The notes under the pieces are model-generated. The model saw only the letters and a list, made by a program, of their open reading frames with translations, was not told the DNA's origin and did not search any database. A program made the position numbers and the translations under genes. This document shows positions 8,577 through 16,396 of a stretch of DNA of 64,000 bases, in pieces. Every line of letters begins with the position of its first letter. Positions within the stretch are counted from its first letter, which is position 1. This DNA comes from Alistipes timonensis JC136 (GTDB taxonomy: Bacteria; Bacteroidota; Bacteroidia; Bacteroidales; Rikenellaceae). Location: contig NZ_FNRI01000002.1 of assembly GCF_900107675.1 (NCBI RefSeq), positions 372,001 through 436,000 on the forward strand, in the 5' to 3' direction.

Positions 8577-8618
8577 CGCCCCGAACGGGATATACTCACG
8601 TATTTCCCATTCGGGGCG
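8577..8618 (-). repeat. Long near-perfect hairpin downstream of the PpiD-like gene
   Basis: CGCCCCGAA (8577-8585) pairs with TTCGGGGCG (8610-8618). Inside it, CGGGATATAC pairs almost fully with GTATTTCCC around a TCAC loop. There is no T-run, so it is more likely a transcript-end structure or a dispersed repeat than a classical terminator. The sequences TTCGGGGCGAACA and ATACTCAnGTAT recur at 53087-53148. Confidence 0.6.
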
Positions 8619-8656
8619 AACAAGACAGAGCGAAAAACGCCCTCTAAAATCGGAAA

Positions 8657-10690
8657 CTAAAAGTAGCGGCCGCGCAAATCCTGAATCTTGGCCATCTGCT
8701 GAAGCGCCGGAATCGAGAACTGTTGAGCCATACCCTCGGCCATGGCCTGGGCACGGACTTTTTCACCTTCGGAATTCTGCTTGTCGGCAGTCTGGACATC
8801 CCCGACCTCGAAGACATAGACGCCCGACATACCTTTCACGGGGGCGGACAGCGCACCCTTCTCAGCCGATGCGATGGCACCGACCAGACGGGGCTCAACA
8901 CCCACGCCGTTCACATAGAACGACCCGAACGTCACATCCGAGAAATCCTCCACCTCCGAACCGAGGCTCGCAGCCTGCTCGGCGAGCGTTGCACCCGAAA
9001 GGTCTTTGACAATGTAGTCGTATTTCTTGTCGCGGAGCACCTGCGAACGAACCTGTGCCGAAACCTTCTCCAGCGGAGCGTACTCGTTATCGTCGATCTC
9101 GGTCACCATGGCGATCACATAGTCCTTGCCAACGTTGAAAATATCCGAAACGTCGCCCTTCTCCGCGCCGTAAGCCCAGCGGGCCACCTCGCGCGAATCA
9201 TCCAGACCGCGGATCGTGCGGTCGCCCTGCGCGATACCTGCCACACGGGGCGTCACGGCGGCGGCCGAAGCGGCATCGGCAAAAGCACTCGACGAACCGC
9301 CCTTGGCAGTCACCATGAACGAACCGGCCTGGTTGTGCACATCGCGGCGCGTAGCGGCCGAAGCCTCCACGGGATAGGTGATCGTAGCCACCTGAATGTG
9401 CTTCGAGGGTTTGTCGGCACGGTATACCTGCATGAGCTGGATAGCATCGCCTGCGGCGATTTTCACGATGTCACCCTTTTTGGCGTTGGCAAGCGCTGCG
9501 GCGAACTCACCCGTGAAAGCCGAGAACGGCATCACACCCACCTCGCCGCCGTTGGCAGCCGTTGCGTCGTAAACCGAGTAGTTGCGGGCGGTCTGCGCGA
9601 AATCGGCACCGTTGCGCAGCGTCGTCAGCAAGCTGTCGGCCAGCGCCTCCTGCGTATAAGGCAGTACGATGTGGCGAATGCCCACCGAGTCGGGAGCCAT
9701 CTTCGAATCGAGCACACGGGCCATCGTCCACTCGTTGTTTTTCAGCACGGGACCGTACATCTCGCCGGCCATCAGCGCCTTGACCTCCTCGTCGGAAAGC
9801 TGTGCGGCCGAAACGAAGCTGTCGGCGATCTTGCCGTTGCGGTTGCCGCGCACGAAGGTCTTCACCTCCCCGGCAGCGGCAAACTCACGGCCGACCTCGG
9901 CAACGCTGTTCTCGAGCGCCAGCAGGTCGTCGTCCGTGGGAGACACCTCGAACACGACGTAGGAGATCGTACGCGACGGGGTCTGCTTGAACATGTCCTT
10001 ATGGCTGTTGTAATAAGCTTTCAGGTCGCTCGACGACACTTTGACGAGCGAATCGGGAACTGCCGAATATTTCTTGCCGGCCCATTTGCCTGCAAAGGTG
10101 TTGTTGGCGGCTTTGACACCCTCGGCAACCTCCAGCGAGTTGACGTAGACGCCACCCTTCACCAGACCGAGGTATTTCTGCACTTCACGTTCGAGACGGG
10201 CTTGTTCGTTGATCTGCGCCCAGGCGTCGGCAGCCTGGGGATTGGCCTCGGCATGCGCGAGGAACTGGCTGACGGCAGCCACGTCGTACTGACCCGTGCG
10301 GGGATCGGCAAAGGCGTTGTAGAAAGCCTGCGAAGGCGTCTGACCGCTGACCATCGCCAGACGCTCGGGCTCCGTGACGCGAAGTCCCATCCGGTCGAAA
10401 CCGGGCGTCAGCACATACTTGGCGATAAGCGTCTGCCAAACGGCATTGGCCAGCATGGCCGACTGCTGCTCGTCGCTCTCCTGCACGTTGTTCTGCTGCT
10501 TAATCTGCTCGTACTGGTCGTAGTACTCCGAATAGTTGATCTTCTTGCCGTCGATCACGCCGACACGGGGATCGTTACCCGCGAAACCCATTTCGGTCTT
10601 CAGAGAGAGGATGAATGCCAAGAGGGCCAGTGCGATAATGATCGAAAGCACGATGCCGAACTTGGTTCGTAAAGTGTTTAAACTTGCCAT
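8657..10690 (-). CDS. ppiD: PpiD-like membrane-anchored periplasmic chaperone / peptidyl-prolyl isomerase
   Basis: A 677-residue protein with one N-terminal transmembrane helix (about residues 13-31, IVLSIIIALALLAFILSL) and the rest periplasmic. It has a SurA-N-like helical region (about 40-230), a parvulin domain (about 333-430, beginning GIRHIVLPYTQEALADSLL and containing GGEVGVMPFSAF), and a second parvulin-like or chaperone region toward the C-terminus (about 480-640). PpiD proteins assist folding of secreted and outer-membrane proteins beside the Sec translocon. It is the last gene of the envelope cluster with lptC and the CNNM-type gene, but a terminator and its own promoter precede it. 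Confidence 0.87.
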   Translation of the reverse strand: MASLNTLRTKFGIVLSIIIALALLAFILSLKTEMGFAGNDPRVGVIDGKKINYSEYYDQYEQIKQQNNVQESDEQQSAMLANAVWQTLIAKYVLTPGFDRMGLRVTEPERLAMVSGQTPSQAFYNAFADPRTGQYDVAAVSQFLAHAEANPQAADAWAQINEQARLEREVQKYLGLVKGGVYVNSLEVAEGVKAANNTFAGKWAGKKYSAVPDSLVKVSSSDLKAYYNSHKDMFKQTPSRTISYVVFEVSPTDDDLLALENSVAEVGREFAAAGEVKTFVRGNRNGKIADSFVSAAQLSDEEVKALMAGEMYGPVLKNNEWTMARVLDSKMAPDSVGIRHIVLPYTQEALADSLLTTLRNGADFAQTARNYSVYDATAANGGEVGVMPFSAFTGEFAAALANAKKGDIVKIAAGDAIQLMQVYRADKPSKHIQVATITYPVEASAATRRDVHNQAGSFMVTAKGGSSSAFADAASAAAVTPRVAGIAQGDRTIRGLDDSREVARWAYGAEKGDVSDIFNVGKDYVIAMVTEIDDNEYAPLEKVSAQVRSQVLRDKKYDYIVKDLSGATLAEQAASLGSEVEDFSDVTFGSFYVNGVGVEPRLVGAIASAEKGALSAPVKGMSGVYVFEVGDVQTADKQNSEGEKVRAQAMAEGMAQQFSIPALQQMAKIQDLRGRYF

Positions 10691-10728
10691 ATAAATTGTT
10701 AATTATTCGTTTGTTTCGAATTATCAGC

Positions 10729-10763
10729 CAAAGGTAGTAAAATTAATTGTAAAAATAACAGAA
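10729..10763 (-). promoter_or_regulatory. Candidate promoter of the PpiD-like gene
   Basis: The minus-strand -7 element TACCTTTG (10736-10729) matches the consensus perfectly. The -33 region is weak (TTCTG at 10763-10759, 22-bp spacing). It lies 38 bp upstream of the ATG. Confidence 0.45.
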
Positions 10764-10798
10764 TAAAAATAAAAATATACTCACGGCGCACCGCCGTG
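10764..10798 (-). terminator. Terminator downstream of the CNNM-type gene
   Basis: On the minus strand CACGGCG (10798-10792), loop GTG, CGCCGTG (10788-10782), followed by a T-rich tail. A second GC-rich hairpin with alternative pairings (CCCCG / CGGGG) lies at 10825-10842. Together they separate this gene from the PpiD-like gene. Confidence 0.7.
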
Positions 10799-10883
10799 TT
10801 TACAAGTCTGCCCCACCCCTAAATCCCCGTCCCGGCGGGGACTTTCAGCGTGAAACCCGGAATGCCCCGAGGTCTGGCTGCTG

Positions 10884-12146
10884 CTATAATTTTTTCACCC
10901 TTGCCAGTTCGATGCGCGAACGCGTCGTGCGGAGAATACGAAGCTGCAGGCCCCCGATGAAAACCGTCTCCCCGGCGGTGGGAATGCCCTCGTAGTTGAA
11001 GATGATAAGCCCGGCCAGCGTGTCGTACTCCTTGCTCTCCTCGATGCCCAGGTTGTATTTCTCATTAAGGTATTTCACCTCCAGCCGGCACGAGAGCACA
11101 TACTCGTCGGGGCCCACCTGCTTCTCCGTGAGGTCCGGAATGTCGTGTTCGTCCTCGATCTCGCCGAAGATCTGCTCCAGCACGTCTTCCAGCGAGATGA
11201 CGCCGGCCGTGCCGCCGAACTCGTCGATCACCACGGCGATATTCGACCGGTGTTTGATGAAATTCTCGAGCATCGATTGCAGGGGCATGGTCTCCGGTAC
11301 GAAATTGACCTCCATCATCACGTCGGCGATCTGCGCAGGCCGCGTGAAAAGGCTCTTCGAATTGACATAGCCGACAATGTTGTCGACCGACTTGCGCCAG
11401 ACGAAGATGCGCGAATATTTCGAATCGACGAACCGCGCCGTAAGCTGTTCGATCGAGGTGCCGTCGACATCCACCGCCTCGATGTCCACACGCGGAACCA
11501 TGCAGTCCCGGACCCGCAGGTCGGCGAAATCCAGCGCGTTCTGGAACAGTTTCAGTTCGTTGTCGGGTTCGGAATGCGACTCCGAATTGTTCGTGTCGAG
11601 TAGCGCCGCGAGGTCCTCGCGGTCGAAACTCGGCGTGATGTCCTTCTCCTCGACGCGGCGGCCCATAAGGCGCAGGATGCCGTGCGAAAGCAGCGTCGTG
11701 AAGCGCGCGATCGGGTAAAGGAGAATGTAGAAAAAGTAGATTACCGGCGCCAGCGCGCGGTAATAGAAGTTGGGGTTGTTGCGGAAGACCGACTTGGGCA
11801 GGAACTCCGCGCAGAAGATGATGATGACGGTCGAGATGGCGGTATCGGCCACCACCGAACCGCTTTGTGCGAGCTGGTCCCAGCCCAGGGCGCCGTAAAT
11901 GGTGCGCAGGAGCAGCGACATCGCGAGCGAATAGACGACCAGCGCAATGTTGTTGCCCACAAGAATCGTGGTGATATACTGCCCCGGATGACGGGCGAAA
12001 ACCGCAGCGATCCGGTCGAACAGGCGGCTCTGCTTGCGGTCGATCTCCAGTTTGAGGCGGTTCTTGCTCGTAAAGGCAATCTCCATCCCCGAGAAGAAAG
12101 CCGACAGCATCAGCATCACGACGATCAGGATGACAGTGGATAGCAT
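10884..12146 (-). CDS. CNNM/CorC-HlyC family membrane protein with CBS domains
   Basis: A 420-residue inner-membrane protein. An N-terminal DUF21/CNNM transmembrane domain (about 1-190, several hydrophobic helices and the conserved segment TTILVGNNIALVVYS) is followed by a CBS pair (about 205-330) and a C-terminal CorC_HlyC domain (about 345-420, including GLIIFNYEGIPTAGE). The acidic stretch IDEFGGTAGVISLEDVLEQIFGEIEDE is family-typical. The family is linked to Mg2+/Co2+ transport or resistance; in Bacteroidetes a gliding-associated relative (GldE) has the same architecture, so the exact role is open. The start is 5 bp after the lptC stop. Confidence 0.88.
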   Translation of the reverse strand: MLSTVILIVVMLMLSAFFSGMEIAFTSKNRLKLEIDRKQSRLFDRIAAVFARHPGQYITTILVGNNIALVVYSLAMSLLLRTIYGALGWDQLAQSGSVVADTAISTVIIIFCAEFLPKSVFRNNPNFYYRALAPVIYFFYILLYPIARFTTLLSHGILRLMGRRVEEKDITPSFDREDLAALLDTNNSESHSEPDNELKLFQNALDFADLRVRDCMVPRVDIEAVDVDGTSIEQLTARFVDSKYSRIFVWRKSVDNIVGYVNSKSLFTRPAQIADVMMEVNFVPETMPLQSMLENFIKHRSNIAVVIDEFGGTAGVISLEDVLEQIFGEIEDEHDIPDLTEKQVGPDEYVLSCRLEVKYLNEKYNLGIEESKEYDTLAGLIIFNYEGIPTAGETVFIGGLQLRILRTTRSRIELARVKKL

Positions 12147-12151
12147 CGTTT

Positions 12152-12904
12152 TCAGTTTAGGGTTTTCCGGACGGGAGCCTCTTCCGGCAGGGGTTTGGTT
12201 CGGGCACCCGGGAGAATCGTCAGGGAGTCTCCGGGCAGCTTCTCCGCACGGACGGATTCGGCCGGCCGCGGGGGTTCAGCCTGCGGCCGCACGGGACGCA
12301 CAGCCGCGGAATCCGTCGCTGCGGAGTCGGCACGCTGCTTCATCTCCACCTCCATCCGGCCCTTCATCCGGCGGAAACGCCAGTCTTTGAACTCCTCGTC
12401 CGATTCGAAGCCCTCGCCGATAAAGACGTCGCGGCCGTTGTTCTGCACGATCTTCGAATCGACGTTCGAATAAATTTTCTTGGTCCGCGAATTCCAGAAC
12501 AACTGCTGGGTATAGAGGGTTTTGCCGTCGGATTTTTCGACCACGACATTGCCCTTGGCCTCCCACAGTTCGCGGTTGATGTAATAAATGGCGTAGTTGG
12601 CCGTCAGCACGGCGTCTACGTCCGAAAGCGAATCGTTCTTATAGGTGGTGATCTTCACCCCCTTGCGAAACTCACGATAGGGTTCGCGGGCCTGCGAATA
12701 GCCCTCGAGCAGCGGCGTCAGGAAATGGTACGAGCGGCGGCCGTTCTGCGACATCACCACCGAGAGATCCTCGCTGTACTCGGTCATCATCGTCTCCGCG
12801 GAACCCGATGTCTCGGCTTCCGGCTCCCCGCACGAGAATAGCAAGATAGCACTCCCCGCAACGGAGAGTGCTACCCTGAGATATCTTGCAATGCGTTTTC
12901 CCAT
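12152..12904 (-). CDS. lptC: LptC-like LPS export lipoprotein
   Basis: A 250-residue protein with a signal peptide ending in lipobox LLFSC (Cys25). The mature part contains an LptC/OstA-type beta-jellyroll (about 60-190: TPLLEGYSQAREPYREFRKGVKITTYKNDS, then DAVLTANYAIYYINRELWEAKGNVVVEKSDG, typical of the LPS transport bridge). The C-terminal about 60 residues are Pro/Arg/Ala-rich and probably disordered. LptC connects the LptBFG transporter to LptA in the periplasm. It sits in a tight run, 21 bp after the TPR gene and 5 bp before the CNNM-type gene. The lipid anchor in place of a TM helix is common for Bacteroidetes LptC. Confidence 0.82.
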   Translation of the reverse strand: MGKRIARYLRVALSVAGSAILLFSCGEPEAETSGSAETMMTEYSEDLSVVMSQNGRRSYHFLTPLLEGYSQAREPYREFRKGVKITTYKNDSLSDVDAVLTANYAIYYINRELWEAKGNVVVEKSDGKTLYTQQLFWNSRTKKIYSNVDSKIVQNNGRDVFIGEGFESDEEFKDWRFRRMKGRMEVEMKQRADSAATDSAAVRPVRPQAEPPRPAESVRAEKLPGDSLTILPGARTKPLPEEAPVRKTLN

Positions 12905-12925
12905 CGAAAACCCCGTTGAAAAGGC

Positions 12926-14263
12926 TTAGCGGGTGCGCACGGTGGTCGAAATACCGGCAGCGGTACCGCAGTTCACCGTGTAGCGAGCACCCTCCTGGAG
13001 CTCGTTGAAGAAGCACTCCTCCGAGCTGGGGAAATTGGCGCGGAACGTATTCAGCGAGGACTTGGCATGTCCGATGTACTCCGAATCGCTCGGCAGCAGC
13101 TCGACAGCCTTGGCCATCGTGTCGTAAGCGGCCCAGAAAGTCGCCTGTCCGGTGAATCCGCCGCAGGCCGCAGCCGACGAAGCGTAGCACTGTGCCAGCA
13201 CGAAGTAGGGAACGCCGTCCTCGGGATTCAGATCCCGGGCCTGGCGCGCCGCGGCGGCAGCTCCCGGAATGTCATTGGACACGAGGCCCACCAGTGCGAT
13301 GCGCACGAGTAGTTTCTGACGCTCGGCAGGGTCTTTCTCCACCTCCAGCGCCTCGTTCAGGTAAGTCTTGGCCTTTGCAAAGTCCTTCTTGTTCTGGAAT
13401 GCCTGGGCCAGGAACATCGCCGTTTCCGACGAGGGTTTCACCTGGTAGTATTTCTCGGCGATCGAGAAGTAGTAGTCGCCGTCGCACTTGGCGCGCGACA
13501 TCAGGCCCACGGCCTGCGCCAGCAGCGCCTCGTCGTCGGGAGCGGCAGCCAACTTGCTTTTGAAGAGGTTCTCGAGGTTCTCGCAGCTGGCGGCACCGCT
13601 CAGTCCGAATGCAGCGTCGAACTGGCTCTTGTACTCGGCAGCCTCGGGGTTCTTATCGAAGAACGGCGTCAGGCGGTCGTACTCGGCGATAATCTCGTCG
13701 GGCATCACCTCGTCGGTATTCTTGTAGTCGTCGCAGAGGTTCGAGAAATAAGCCACGACGGTCTCGGGATCGGAGCTGTCGCCGCCAGCCTCGAGGGCCG
13801 CACGGAACGCCTCGCGGATACCCTTGCGGTCGGAAGGCTTATAGGTCAGGTACTCACGGGCCTTGCGGTCGAGGATGTAGGCCGTGCCGCGCTTCGGGTG
13901 ATCGCCGAAATACTCGTTGCGGAGGTCGTAGATCAGCATCAGCGAGTCGATGAACATGTTCTTTTCGCTGAGGCTCTTGGCACGGTTGATCTTGTTTTTG
14001 TAGAGCGTGGTGCCGCGCACGAACGTATTCTCCGAAGCTTTCGGGCACTTGTCGAGCAGTTCCTTAAGGTAATGTGCGGCGGCATTGTAGTCCTTGTTGT
14101 CGCACGACTCTTTCAGGAAATTGCTGTTCAGGATGTTCTGCTGACGCTCCTCGGGAGTGTCGCCCCAGACCGCATACTTCGGGTCGCTGAAATCTTGTTG
14201 AGCCATCGCCGAGACTGCAAAAAGCGCGCAGACGGCGGAAAGCAGGAATTTAACGTTTTTCAT
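12926..14263 (-). CDS. Periplasmic tetratricopeptide-repeat protein
   Basis: A 445-residue protein with a type I signal peptide (cleavage near AMA-QQ, residue 21). The remainder is alpha-helical with TPR-like repeats, clearest in the C-terminal half (SSETAMFLAQAFQNKKDFAKAKTYLNEALEVEKD and DLNPEDGVPYFVLAQCYASSAAA). TPR proteins act as scaffolds. Its position between an outer-membrane porin gene and lptC suggests a role in envelope assembly, but the partner is unknown. It is probably cotranscribed with both (38 bp and 21 bp spacings). Confidence 0.8.
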   Translation of the reverse strand: MKNVKFLLSAVCALFAVSAMAQQDFSDPKYAVWGDTPEERQQNILNSNFLKESCDNKDYNAAAHYLKELLDKCPKASENTFVRGTTLYKNKINRAKSLSEKNMFIDSLMLIYDLRNEYFGDHPKRGTAYILDRKAREYLTYKPSDRKGIREAFRAALEAGGDSSDPETVVAYFSNLCDDYKNTDEVMPDEIIAEYDRLTPFFDKNPEAAEYKSQFDAAFGLSGAASCENLENLFKSKLAAAPDDEALLAQAVGLMSRAKCDGDYYFSIAEKYYQVKPSSETAMFLAQAFQNKKDFAKAKTYLNEALEVEKDPAERQKLLVRIALVGLVSNDIPGAAAAARQARDLNPEDGVPYFVLAQCYASSAAACGGFTGQATFWAAYDTMAKAVELLPSDSEYIGHAKSSLNTFRANFPSSEECFFNELQEGARYTVNCGTAAGISTTVRTR

Positions 14264-14301
14264 CGGTCAGATTAATTTTTGTTTTGTGTTGTTTGCCTGT
14301 C

Positions 14302-15681
14302 TTATTCGTATTTGGGACGCATAAACCAGTATTCGCCGTTCTCCTGGCCCGCGAAGAGCGTGAAGCCGACCGCGAATTTGAAATACTGCTGCCGGACCAG
14401 TCCCAACCGGTCGGCCACGTTGTAGCCGCGGCGGCCGTACTCGACGCCCACGTCGATTCCGGAGACGGCCCACAGCTTCACCGGAATGCCGATACCCGCC
14501 GTCACGGCGTACTGCGAAAGCCGATCGCCATTGAAGGTCTGGTTGTAGCTGCCGTAGCGGAAACCCGCACGGTAGGACCAGCGCTTCAGGAAACGGCGTA
14601 TGTCATAACGGTTCGGCGTGTACTCCACACCCACTTTGAACGTGCTCGTATTGGTATACGCGACCTTGTAGGAGGTCTGTTCCCCCGCCTTGCCGCTCAC
14701 GCCCGTCATTTCGTAACCTTTGTTGCGGCCGCCCCAGTTCTGGAAGACGTAATCCGCACTGATGAGCCATTTCTCGGTCTGGTAGGTGAGGCCCGCGGCC
14801 AACTGGCTGGGCAGCACCAGTTTCAGATGCGTCGTGTCACCTTTGACAACCGTGTTGTAGAGGTCGCCGATGTAGAGCTGCTTGGTCACCTCCGGGTTCA
14901 GGTCCCCGCCGAAATCGTAGGCCGCTCCGACGGTCAGGATTCGTTTCCGGGTCTGGATTGCGGTCCACTGCACGCCGACCTGTCCTTTGATGCTCGAAAT
15001 ACTGTAATTGTCCAAACCCACCGTCGAGGTATAATTTCCCTCGCCTGTGATCGGCGTCGGAGTCATCACGAACGAGCGGTCGATATCGCCCCAGTAATAC
15101 TGGGCGGCCACGCCGACCGAGAAGTTTTTGAAGACCTCCCAGCCGATGCCGAGTTTAACCTCCGTCACGTCGCCCTCGCCCTGGTAATTGTACTGGATCA
15201 GGCCCACATTACCGGCCACGGGGTTGTTCGGATCATACTCGTGGTAGTACTTTGTCCGGTAGCCCACCGAGCTGTAAGGCGTCAGGCTGAAGCCCAAGCC
15301 CAGTTTCTTGGCCAGCGGCATCTGAAAGGCGATGTCGTGGAAGTTGAACGTATTGTACGCCGTACTCTTGGACTCCCCGGCCACCTTCTGCGAGTTGTAG
15401 TAGTTCTGCCCCTCCAACCCGAAATTGAAGAGGAAGGTCTTCTGCGGAGCCGCGCTGTAAGCCGCGGGATTGAGCAGGTTGAGCGTGCCCGGCGAACGCA
15501 TGGCCACACCCGCACCGCCCATCGAGCGCATCGACAGCGTACCGGGAGTGTTCTGTTCGCCGATGCCGTACATCGTATAGGGCGAGAATGCGTTAATACT
15601 GCTTGTCTGGGCTGCAACGGCAGCGGGGACTATCGCCACGGCCGCGACAATCAGCTTAATCAAGGTGTTCTTCAATTGCAT
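14302..15681 (-). CDS. FadL/OmpP1-like outer-membrane beta-barrel protein
   Basis: A 459-residue protein with a signal peptide (cleavage near VAA-QT, residue 25). The N-terminal segment MGGAGVAMRSPGTLNLLNPAA resembles the conserved FadL-family hatch region. The rest has alternating aromatic/polar strands (YWGDIDRSFVMTPTPI, FKVGVEYTPNRY), consistent with a 14-stranded barrel for hydrophobic solutes. The ATG lies inside the end of coaX (26-bp overlap in another frame), so translation is coupled to the upstream gene. No shorter start would keep the signal peptide. Confidence 0.8.
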   Translation of the reverse strand: MQLKNTLIKLIVAAVAIVPAAVAAQTSSINAFSPYTMYGIGEQNTPGTLSMRSMGGAGVAMRSPGTLNLLNPAAYSAAPQKTFLFNFGLEGQNYYNSQKVAGESKSTAYNTFNFHDIAFQMPLAKKLGLGFSLTPYSSVGYRTKYYHEYDPNNPVAGNVGLIQYNYQGEGDVTEVKLGIGWEVFKNFSVGVAAQYYWGDIDRSFVMTPTPITGEGNYTSTVGLDNYSISSIKGQVGVQWTAIQTRKRILTVGAAYDFGGDLNPEVTKQLYIGDLYNTVVKGDTTHLKLVLPSQLAAGLTYQTEKWLISADYVFQNWGGRNKGYEMTGVSGKAGEQTSYKVAYTNTSTFKVGVEYTPNRYDIRRFLKRWSYRAGFRYGSYNQTFNGDRLSQYAVTAGIGIPVKLWAVSGIDVGVEYGRRGYNVADRLGLVRQQYFKFAVGFTLFAGQENGEYWFMRPKYE

Positions 15682-16396
15682 TATACTCTAATATTCTATC
15701 CAATCCGCAAAAGACGAGATTACAATTTGCAAATATCGTGTTTTTAATTCTTTTCGCAAAGTATTTCGCATCCCCGCCGGTAAAAATTACGCATAAATCG
15801 TCGATTTTTTCCCGCATGCGGGCGATATACCCCTCTATTTCGAAGGTCAGCGAGTTCATCACCCCCAGCCGGATGGCCTCTTCGGTGGTGAGTCCCTGCA
15901 ATTGCTCGTCCTCGGTGGGCCCGCACAGCGGCAGTTTGGCCGTATAGTCGTGCAGCGCCCTGAAGCGCGTCTTCATCCCCGGCGAAATGCATCCCCCGCG
16001 GAAGGTGCCGTCGGCCGTCACCAGGTCGATCGTCACGGCCGTTCCGAAATCCACGATCAGCACGTCGCGGCCCGGGTAGAGCGCCGCGGCGCCCACGGCG
16101 GCGGCCAGCCGGTCGCGGCCCAGCGTTTCGGGCGTACGGTAGGCGCTGTCTATCGGCACAGGGGTCTGCGAGGTGAACTCCAGCAGGTAATCCGCAAAAG
16201 GGCGCACCGTCTCCACCACGTCGTCCGCCTCGCCGCGCGTCGAGGCCACCACGGCCTTCGCGGCCCTGCGGCCCCCGAGCAGTTCGTCGAGCATCGACGG
16301 CAGCAGCCGTTCCACGCAATGCTGCGCAACGAGCCGTCCGTCGTCGAAAACGGCGAGTTTGACCAGGGTATTGCCTATGTCCACGACTAAGTTCAA
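15656..16396 (-). CDS. coaX: Type III pantothenate kinase
   Basis: A 246-residue cytosolic kinase, the first step of coenzyme A synthesis, ATP-dependent but lacking a P-loop. Motifs: DIGNTLVKLAVF (residues 6-17, phosphate loop), a GRDRLAAAVGA segment near 100 (pantothenate site), VDFGTAVTIDLV near 125, and FTGGDAKYF near 210. It starts with TTG: the TTGA at 16396-16393 is shared with the mfd stop TGA, and the resulting MNLVVDIGN matches family N-termini exactly. It also overlaps the downstream porin gene by 26 bp. Confidence 0.94.
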   Translation of the reverse strand: MNLVVDIGNTLVKLAVFDDGRLVAQHCVERLLPSMLDELLGGRRAAKAVVASTRGEADDVVETVRPFADYLLEFTSQTPVPIDSAYRTPETLGRDRLAAAVGAAALYPGRDVLIVDFGTAVTIDLVTADGTFRGGCISPGMKTRFRALHDYTAKLPLCGPTEDEQLQGLTTEEAIRLGVMNSLTFEIEGYIARMREKIDDLCVIFTGGDAKYFAKRIKNTIFANCNLVFCGLDRILEYNAIEEHLD

